Part shown: in pieces, positions 56,631 through 64,000 of the stretch
Layout: each line of letters opens with the position of its first letter
Numbering within the stretch: the stretch's first letter is position 1
Assembly: GCA_037783545.1 (NCBI GenBank)
Contig: JBBELK010000164.1
Span: forward strand, 2,108,001 to 2,172,000
DNA from: Henricia sp. BOLD:AAB3569
Lineage: Eukaryota; Echinodermata; Asteroidea; Spinulosida; Echinasteridae
Direction: 5' to 3'
DNA length: 64,000 nt
Notes under the pieces: generated by a model
The model's database searches: none
What the model saw: only the letters and a program-made list of their open reading frames with translations
What the model was told of the DNA's origin: nothing
Translations under genes and position numbers: made by a program

Positions 56631-56894
56631 GTGGGTATCGTTTAACGCAGGCCGAGACCACAATTTCTCCTCTATAATCCCAGATATCAGTTTAACGAAG
56701 GAGGTCCTTTATGCGTCGCTTCCAGACAATTTGAATCATTTTGACTCAAATCAATTTTTTTTTATGACACTCGGGCATAATGTTTAAATGCAGCTATTTA
56801 ATATTTTTGTAAAAATTTATAGCTAGTTTTAAGCCAAAGTGATTTACTGAAATCAGAGTATAGTTTTGTATACTATATATATTATTCATTCAAG

Positions 56895-57045
56895 TAAGGT
56901 GCCGTACAAAGTTGTCAACATTTTCATGGAACTACAAAGCGTAGGAAGGGGAAAGACGGGGGGGGGGTTAGGGGGGGTAGAGTTCTTGAAAAATACTATG
57001 CTCTGTATTTCCGTAAAAATATTGACAACCTTGGATGGCCCAATA
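56895..57045. repeat. Foldback element, family C
   Basis: GTGCCGTACAAAGTTGTCAA and the inverse TTGACAACCTTGGATGGCCC bracket a G-rich GGGGGGGTTAGGGGGGG. Confidence 0.75.
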
Positions 57046-57443
57046 ATATGAGCAGGGAATAACATTGTTCTCCTTGAGATTTGAGAAAACCTATTAAGAC
57101 AAAAATGTTACGCCCTTTTTTAAGGGCCTTTCTGAATACTTATGCACCTATCAATTGTGGGGTAAAAAATTAATAGGTGCATTACTGTAAGCACAGTCTG
57201 TGGAAATAGCCGAATGTTTTATTTTTTCTACATCTGCACAAGTTACTTTTTAGGAATTTAAATGGGATATATTTTGTATGTAAGATTACACATTATGTAC
57301 CAGGTAATACATTTTCTGTGATAATTCGGTCACAAAGTATGTTTAATGTAAACTCTTTTAGAGAAACAAATGGTCACGGTAAATTAATAACGTACCATAT
57401 TTATTGTAGGACAACTCGGGACTGAGTTTTAAATCCTTGGGAT

Positions 57444-57446
<3 letters not shown>

Positions 57447-57485
<39 letters not shown>

Positions 57486-57545
57486 ATTTGTAAAGCGCAC
57501 ATATCCACCCTGCAGGGTGCTCAAGGCGCTGAAAATGTTGGTAAA
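57447..57545. repeat. (AAT)n microsatellite plus dispersed tail
   Basis: TTAATAATAATAATAATAAT runs into GAGATTTGTAAAGCGCACAT and CCTGCAGGGTGCTCAAGGCG. Reverse orientation of the tail type at 51540. Confidence 0.8.
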
Positions 57546-57833
57546 ATGCGGAACGGTGTAAAGGAACGCGGAACATAACGCGTTGGAACTGAACGATGGA
57601 CATGGTGGAACGCGGACACGTTTGTATGACTGCACATCGTATGTGTTCCATCGTTCCATATTTTACCAATATCCAAATCCTTGTAATGTAATGTTGATTT
57701 TGCGGTGGATGTACAATTAACTGACATTACCACTATTTGTCAAACATCAAATGATATTAGTTGTGTGTGACCCATAAATGATATAAATATGTTGATTGTT
57801 GTAGCACATTCAGTTGTATATGTGATGTATTCT

Positions 57834-57839
57834 AATAAA
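57834..57839 (+). terminator. Candidate polyadenylation signal AATAAA
   Basis: The first clear AATAAA after the stop codon, followed by a TG-rich TGTTTGGT. Likely but unproven cleavage region near 57850-57870. Confidence 0.5.
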
Positions 57840-58249
57840 TGTTTGGTCCATGCCAAAGCAAAGATTTTTAAAGTGTTAATGTTCAGTTTTCTTTTGGTTA
57901 AACAGGTTTTTTGTTTCAAAGAAACTAAGCATAACAATGCGACTAGCAAATTATTGAACAGTTAAGTTTGCATATTTACGTTTTTACATATATCTATTGT
58001 AAAGACATGCATTGTAGAAAAGATAGAGTAAATCAGAAAACGTTGGTATGTATTGCAGAAAAGATGAAACATTTAAACTTCAGTTTAAAAATATAATCTC
58101 ATATTACACAAACACAAGAAAATCTTATTTGGAATCATGTCTTTTAAAAAAGTTATACAACCTTTCTGCCATAATAAGCGTACCATTTTATCTACTCGCT
58201 AAAACAATATCGTTTCTTGCATTGGAAGACCTTTCCTTTATTTCGACTT

Positions 58250-58378
58250 AAAGGCACAGGCTCGTCAGCAATACGCGCGCGCCAAATTCGTGCGACGAAA
58301 TACGCAGCTCCATAGCAAAAGCATGGAGCTGCATATTTCGTGGCGCGCGCACATTGCTGACGAACTTGTGCCTTTAAG
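58250..58378. repeat. Foldback element (AAAGGCACAGGCTCGTCAGC ends)
   Basis: AAAGGCACAGGCTCGTCAGC and its near-inverse GCTGACGAACTTGTGCCTTT; the core carries the ATGGAGCTGC/GCAGCTCCAT palindrome. Confidence 0.82.
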
Positions 58379-58404
58379 CCTAGCGTATATCAACATAGCA
58401 ACTG

Positions 58405-59113
58405 GGGCCAATTTCATAGAGCTGCTTAAGCACGAAAAATTGCTTAAGCATGAAAAACCTTGCTTGATAAAATGAGGTTCTCACGAAAAATTTCATGCGA
58501 TTGTCATGGAAATGAAACAGTCCTCTAACACTGGTAATACACTATTTCTATCACATGAGGATTTCACTGGTAACGTTCTCTACTAAGCAAGTGTTTTTTG
58601 TGCTTAAGCAAATTGTTGTGCTTAAACACCTCTATGAAATTGGGCCCTGGAGGCAACTGGTGTTTTCGGCAACCGGAAGCAACTTTCAATAAGGTCGATG
58701 TGCGCGTACTTGCAACTACTGGCAACTGGAAAAATCCGAGTTGCTCATGTTCTACTTTCTGGCAACTAGTTGCGGTCAGTTGCACGTGTGTGTCCGAACA
58801 CGTGCGCGCACATCGACAGCAACTGCAAGCAGCTGTCGATGAGCGCGCTACGCACACATCAACAGCAACTGGGGCCAATTTCATAAAGCAATTAAGCAAA
58901 AACATTTGCTTAATACAAAATTTGTTTGCTTTATAAAAATTAGTCAATAGTCGAAATTGCATGTCAACTTGCGTTTTTCACAAGAATATCTGCTATTCTT
59001 GCTAAAAACACAAGTTGACGTAAAATTTTGATTATTAACCCATTTTTATAAAGAAAACAAATTTTTGATTAAGCAAATGTTTTTGCTTAACTGCTTTATG
59101 AAATTGGCCCCGG
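58405..59113. repeat. Two family B foldbacks flanking a GGCAACTGG palindromic segment
   Basis: 58405-58652 and 58870-59113 both run from GGGGCCAATTTCATA to the inverse ATGAAATTGG(C/G)CCC. Between them (58653-58870) GGCAACTGG/GGCAACTAG words and AAGGTCGATGTGCGCG with inverse CGCGCACATCGAC suggest a third foldback. Confidence 0.8.
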
Positions 59114-59707
59114 TTGATTTGCTTCAAGTTGCAATGTTGATATAGACAAAATAAGAATTAAATATGTACATGTCCGATAATTTCAAGGAAAATCCACCAA
59201 TTACCGTAGTAATTACAATCTGACATTGTACTGCTCACACACAAAAATCCCCAAAATTTATAAAATGGTTCAGCTTTAAATTTCATGTTAAATGATATAA
59301 TATACAACATGTTTGATGGGAAATAGTGAAAACTAATAGGAATACCTGGGGAAAATGGCCTATAGATATGGCCTATAGATATGGCTGAGTTGCCGGAATG
59401 GACCAATGAAATACCACAGCTGCCTAATGGTATAATTCATTCAAAATAGGTTATAAAAAATACTTTTAAAATATTTGTCAAGTTCATTCCGATTATGGAA
59501 AAAAATTGAGTAGTTGATTATGGCTTTATTATTAGACCTTGTGTACAAAAAATAAAAGACAAGCTGAACATTTTTTAAATGTTCTCTTCTAAATTTGGGT
59601 TTTTTCATCAAATCTGATCTTACCGATGCTTAATGAGTCATTTTAAAAACAAAAATGTCTGATCAACTTCTCAACTTTTACCCTGATTACTTGTCTAATT
59701 TCCTAAA
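59114..59707. other. Intergenic, nothing recognised
   Basis: AT-rich, no coherent coding frame, only short duplications (GGCCTATAGATAT repeated at 59358). Confidence 0.6.
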
Positions 59708-59886
59708 TACACTACTCACAATAAGTTAGCGATATTGTGGGGTGTACGTGGATATTTTGCTTAAATATTTTGTACATGATTAGACAATTGTATAAGGACA
59801 GACACACCTTGTCACAGGATTTAATAGGTGAAAACAGTCATTTGAAGAAATAAATCCAAAATTGACAACATACCAATATCCCTAAC
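59708..59886. mobile_element. MITE, family M2 copy 3
   Basis: CACTACTCACAATAAGTTAG start, GTACATGATTAGACAATTGT and GGTGAAAACAGTCATTTGAA interior as at 29010. The right TIR is truncated after CCAATATCCCTAAC. Confidence 0.82.
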
Positions 59887-60449
59887 GGCTAAACTATAGA
59901 ATGCAGGGCCCACTATACTTCAATCTCCACGTCTCCGGAGACTTGGTCACGGACTTGCACATTGAGGGCGTTCTAACCGCCCCCACATTCGAATTCACTA
60001 CCGTCTCCACGTCGCCGCGTCCCCGCTCCGACACTAAGAAAAAATAAAATGCCGGATCTTTAAAAATAAGGCCTGTACATGGCGGTAGAAGGTATGGAAG
60101 CGTATTAAGAAGTCAAACTAAGCACTTCCTGTTCATTAAATAGCCATTTTTGAAAAAGATCTGGAAGGATCCGCCGTTTTTCACCCACACCCATTCCGGA
60201 CCATGGAGGAAGAATGTCCGGACGAAGCAGTGTGGCCGTGCACGTGGAAGTAGCACGCAGATGCACTGTATCCCACTATTCCCTTCTGTTAAACACACCA
60301 ACTCCCCTAAAAACTGAAAGGAATTCCTTGGATGTTTGAGACACAATGGGGGAACAATGGTAAGGGCATACCCTCTGCCATATACATTCCTAAGATGTTT
60401 AAATAACAATAGGAACAGGTGTACCTAGATGCTATGTGGGCGTCTGCTT

Positions 60450-60870
60450 AGGCGATTCCACGCTGGAGTCGAGTAGAATCGATTCCACGCTGGAGTCGAG
60501 TAGAATCGATTCCACTTTAAGAATCTGAGTCACTATTCCAAACTTTCAGGAATCGATTCCTTTTATCTAGATTCGATCCCCGGCCCCAGTGATAGGTTGC
60601 CGAATGCCGATTCTTAGAAATTCCGGAACCAAAATACACGGGTTTATTTATTTATTTATTTCATTTTCCGGGATATATAAATCACAGACAAATAAATTAC
60701 ACGCACATATTACATACATACACACAAATAAACACTGAGAAGGAAACATAACTGCCGTCTTCCTTTTTTGCAAGGGTCTTTGCTGCACGCTGCACACCGA
60801 GTTACCGAGTTTCCGGTACGGTACCGGTACCGTGTGCAGCAAAGACTCTTGCGAAAGGAAGATGGGGTTT
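60450..60870. repeat. Local repeats: TCGATTCCACGCTGGAGTCG duplication, (TTTA)n, inverted repeat
   Basis: GATTCCACGCTGGAGTCGAG occurs twice at 60456-60505. (TTTA)n at 60643-60660. CTTTGCTGCACGCTGCACAC (60779) and GTGTGCAGCAAAGACTCTTG (60831) form an inverted repeat around GGTACGGTACCGGTACCG. Confidence 0.7.
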
Positions 60871-60984
60871 TGCAAGAGTACGAGTAGGGCCTACTCGGCT
60901 TGGTTCTGATATCATATCATGAATGTTCAGTACCGCTCAGTGCCACTTATGTAATCGATTCCGGGTAGCTAGAATTGCGATCGA

Positions 60985-61191
60985 TTGGAATCGGAATCGA
61001 TTCCAAAAATACTGTCCAGAGTCGCCCAAGCCCGCGTTTCCATTCTTCGGTTACGTAACCATGCACCGCATTCCGGACGCAATGAACCGTGGAAGCAGCA
61101 GGTAGATTTTGCAACAGACGAACTGCCGACGGCCGGTCAAGATGCTGGTGATGATACGGGACGTCCTCGACAATCTACGCATGGGATTTTT
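60985..61191 (+). other. GC-richer open segment ending at a donor-like site (possible neighbouring exon)
   Basis: A stop-free frame runs through CpG-rich sequence to TTTTAG|GTACGTAA. The predicted residues (S-R-V-A-Q-A-R-V, D-E-L-P-T-A-G-Q-D-A-G-D-D) match no family I recognise and no ATG starts it. It could be chance. Confidence 0.15.
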
Positions 61192-61524
61192 AGGTACGTA
61201 AACTACGATTGTAACGGTTATCCTATTCCTATGTTTTCATGTTTGTGGGAATGGTAAAGATAAAAGTTTTTCTGGGTCTTTTACCTACTTGAAGAAGGGA
61301 AAAGTACGGTCGTTATGTACTGTGGGGTTCGGGATTTAAAATACGTGGGTTGAGTTAGACCATAGTCGGCAAGGAACAGTTTCTTGCTCTATCATGCACA
61401 GAGCAAGGAACAGAGGGGTTTTGGGAACCGTTTATTTATTTCATTAAAAGCAATACTTTGTCTTTTCTCCTCAGGTTTTGATCACCAGCCAAGGGTCCAG
61501 TTTAAATGTAAGTATCATATAATC

Positions 61525-61552
61525 TCTATTATTATTATTATTATTATTATTT
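61525..61552. repeat. (ATT)n microsatellite
   Basis: TATTATTATTATTATTATTA at the edge of the adjacent antisense SINE. Confidence 0.9.
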
Positions 61553-61574
61553 CTTTCTGGTATTCATACCAAGG

Positions 61575-61890
61575 ATTCCTCAATAGTGCTCATTGCACTG
61601 TCACTCGTAAGCGTGAGGAAACCCATGAAGAATTAGAATTAGAAATGGCCAGAGACACCGGGGAATCCCCTTGCTCTTTACGAAAGAATGCTCTGGGATC
61701 TTTAGAGTGCGTTACCAATTACCTAACACACTGGACCAACGGCTTTACATCCCTTCCGAAGGATGGAGCAAGTGTGGTTGAGTGCCTTGCCCAAGGGCAC
61801 AGGTACCGCAGCCGGATTCGAACCCGCAACCCCAAGTTTTCACCCATGATTGCGAGTCAATGGCCCTAACCACTCGGCCACGGTACCCCA
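61575..61890 (-). mobile_element. tRNA-derived SINE, family S3 (antisense)
   Basis: The minus strand reads GGGGTACCGTGGCCGAGTGG, the B box GCGGGTTCGAATCCGGCTGC and GTGCCCTTGGGCAAGGCACT, then CTTCGGAAGGGATGTAAAGC. It ends at CAGTGCAATGAGCACTATTG next to the (ATT)n. Confidence 0.9.
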
Positions 61891-62430
61891 AAGGTATTGT
61901 TTGTGCTTGGAGCCAATTTTACCATGAATATCTGGGCAATTCTCAGTTTGATGTTAATGATAACAGCTAGTACATTCGCTACCAAAGTAGGTCCCTATTT
62001 TTATGTGTGGAGAGGTGCAATTTATGGTAAAATGCCTTGCCAAAAGGCACATCTACAACCTTTTGAATTAACCAAGATATTGAGTACACGACACTTGGCT
62101 GTTTGGATATATATCAAAATTTCATAGTAAAATTGGCCCTGAGCACGTACATTTTATTAAGGAAAAACTGACCTCTAAATTTAAATCCTGTGGCAAATAT
62201 TGAAACTAAAACAAAATTGGAATACGTGGCCAGTGACATTTAAGAAACTTGGCTTGAGAGATGAAAATTTATCCATACATAAACTGCATTTTTGGGGTAT
62301 TTTTTTTCGTATACATTACCTCCTGGAATCAACAGATAATGTAATTTTAAGATATGCTTCCCACTTGCACTTTTGTCGCAAATGTTGCTTTTCTGTAGAA
62401 AAATCACGTTTTCTTCTTCAAAAATTGCCT
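61891..62430. other. Intergenic, nothing recognised
   Basis: Short open frames only, with no conserved pattern. A CTTGCCAAAAGGCACA stretch at 62036 may be an old SINE remnant. Confidence 0.5.
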
Positions 62431-62648
62431 TCAGGGTCATTCCGTGTCAAAACAGGCAATATCCAGATATCTCGTATAAGACACCTCTCAGATTTTGCTG
62501 AAACTTTTTTAAATTAAAAATACTTTAGGTTATTTAAAAATACTTTAGGTTACCATACGAAGGAATCCCAAGTTTTAGCTCAATATCTTGAAAACCATTC
62601 TGGTGGTGGAAAAGCTCCCAAATACCAAGAAAAACCACATTCCAACAA

Positions 62649-63252
62649 GGGGCCAATTTCATAGAGGTGTTTAAGCACAAAAATTTGCTTAGCACAAAAA
62701 ACTCTTGCTTAGTAGGGAACTTTACCAGTGAAATCCTCATGTGATAGAAACAGTGTATGACCATAGATTGGTTCCCGATCCCTATAGATTGGTTCGCTTA
62801 TTGCGAAAATATAGGGATCGGTAAAGGGCAGCCATGACAGGCAGAATTCTGCCCGTCACGTGGTTATTATTATTTTTATATTTTTAGTAAGTACGCACAT
62901 TTTGAATTGACATTTGTAACTTGGCCGTGCATGTCAAACATATCCAATTATGTAAATAAAGTACATTGCCTAAAGCAAAGGACTTGGCCAATTTTTAAAT
63001 ATAAAAAACACAATGCGCACGCGCAAAGACGACCAATTACAGATCAATATGAAGCGCCCTTTACCTGTCCTTATATTCTCCTGTGTGGAATATGTGGACG
63101 GGAACCAGTCTATGTATGACCAGTGTTAGAAGACTGTTTCATTACCATGACAATCTCATGAAATTTTTGATGGTAACCTAAATTTGTCAAGCAAAGTTTT
63201 TCATGCTTAAGCAATTTTTTATGCTTAAGCAGCTCTATGAAATTGGCCCCTG
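62649..63252. mobile_element. Family B foldback nested in the outer element
   Basis: GGGGCCAATTTCATAGAGGT at the left, AGCTCTATGAAATTGGCCCC at the right, with TTTACCAGTGAAATCCTCAT and ATCTCATGAAATTTTTGATG inner arms. It is itself split by the insertion at 62764. Confidence 0.85.
62764..63112. mobile_element. 349-bp insertion with TIRs and 9-10-bp target duplication
   Basis: The termini are TAGATTGGTTCCCG and, inverted at the right, TAGACTGGTTCCCG (one mismatch). It is flanked by TGTATGACCA at 62754-62763 and 63113-63122, a direct target-site duplication. No transposase; a 9-10-bp duplication would suit a Mutator-like MITE. Confidence 0.82.
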
Positions 63253-63682
63253 AAAAAGTAAATGAACTCAGACCTAGGGACCTTCAAAATTTGAAAATTA
63301 GTCAGCGCCCCTACAGAAATTAGGATTTTTGGGGTCCACCTCTCCCTTAAATAATACAACTTATTGATTCAGACTGCAGAATCTTGCAATCCGGGCAGGA
63401 GTCTACAAGCAAACCAAATTTTAGCTCCCGATCACTATTAAAAAAGAAGTTATGGGACTTCAAAGATGCTACGAACTGCATTGAGCAATTCACAATTTGT
63501 CAAAAAGGACCCGACACTCGAATTTCAAAAGGTTGTCCTGCAAAAACCGTTAAAGATATTGAGCTAAAACTTGGGATTCCTTTGTATGGTAACCTAAAGT
63601 ATTTTTGAAAAAGTTTCAGTAAAATCTGAGAGGTGCCATATACATGGGTGGCTGAGTTGACACGGAATGACCCTTCAGTTAG

Positions 63683-64000
63683 TGCACAAGATAACCATTC
63701 ACGTGCGCACGCAACGCCCTCTGTTGTCGCGCTTACGCACAGACCGCTCGCCACGTCATTTTGTGCATTACTTCATACAGTAATTTTATCATTTATTTAT
63801 CTCAGAAATGCAACATTTGCGACGTAAGTGTCAGTGGGAAGTATATCTTAGAATTGAATAAGCTATCGATTCCATTATATAAATTCACCCAAATCGATTA
63901 TTTTTGAAAAATTTAAAGCTAAGTTTTAAAACAACTAAAATATTGGCCTTTTTGCAAATTCATTACTTGAGAAAGTGGTGGCAAAATCAGTGTACACAAA
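63683..64000. other. Intergenic, nothing recognised
   Basis: AT-rich at the end; no coding or repeat structure that I can support. Confidence 0.5.

Larger units (their letters stand above)
56631..57839 (+). other. Probable 3' UTR
   Basis: No splice-supported coding continues past the stop. The stretch includes a family C foldback (56895-57045), an (ATT)n repeat and an AATAAA at its end. The extent of the UTR is inferred. Confidence 0.5.
62431..63677. mobile_element. Outer foldback element (AGGGTCATTCCGTGTCAA termini)
   Basis: The left arm 62431-62591 (AGGGTCATTCCGTGTCAA, CCCAAGTTTTAGCTCAATAT) and right arm 63552-63677 (ATTGAGCTAAAACTTGGG, TTGACACGGAATGACCCT) are inverted. The left arm has an internal AAAAATACTTTAGGTTA duplication. 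It contains the family B element at 62649. Confidence 0.8.

Noticed and set aside
56069..56787. ORFs with repeated [11 protein letters not shown]
   Set aside because: Translation of the minisatellite in the last intron; the real exon here is only 56574-56630, in a different frame.
60113..60409. Minus-strand ORF of 98 codons
   Set aside because: No recognisable motif, no splice context, and composition like the surrounding noncoding DNA.

Overview
The window is eukaryotic: it holds one very large multi-exon gene on the + strand, interrupted by GT-AG introns full of short interspersed and foldback repeats. The domain set (hyalin-repeat HYR modules, NIDO-AMOP-VWD core, calcium-binding EGF arrays, SEA domains) and the repeat landscape suggest a marine invertebrate deuterostome, most likely an echinoderm. 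This is an inference; hemichordate or cephalochordate are not excluded.

Layout. Positions 1-11638 are a single uninterrupted coding exon in frame 1 (codons beginning at base 1), 3879 codons of Thr/Ala/Pro/Gly hexapeptide repeats. This is a mucin (PTS) domain whose 5' end lies outside the window. It has no ATG in the coding frame. From 12495 to 56630 I can trace 53 more exons with compatible phases: four HYR exons (12495-16520), a NIDO domain (16873-20030), AMOP (about 20200-22924), VWD (23603-26528) with its conserved C-terminal extension (27132-27389), a cadherin/dystroglycan-like module (28418-29400), about 20 EGF modules (29400-41939), a first SEA-like domain (42622-43578), three EGFs (43732-45809), five short Cys-rich EGF-like modules (46494-50147), another EGF (50559-50693), a second SEA domain (51716-52279), a juxtamembrane EGF (52570-53751), a transmembrane helix (in 54347-54633) and a cytoplasmic tail ending at TAG 56628-56630. 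The 54 exons sum to 19746 nt, exactly 6582 codons including the stop, with no internal frame break. The product is a giant membrane mucin of the MUC4-like / 'mucin-like protein' type, with two predicted self-cleavage sites (GDPH in VWD, G-SVIIV in SEA2). Residue numbers below count from the first codon in the window.

Introns and the 3' flank are packed with mobile DNA: tRNA-derived SINEs, an array of about ten tandem tRNA-like units (46976-47775), a Sleeping Beauty-like Tc1/mariner MITE (two copies), a second MITE family (three copies), many long foldback elements sharing a GGGGCCAATTTCAT-type terminus, and a three-level nest of insertions at 62431-63677. A polyadenylation signal lies at 57834-57839. 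From there to 64000 I find repeats but no confidently recognisable gene.
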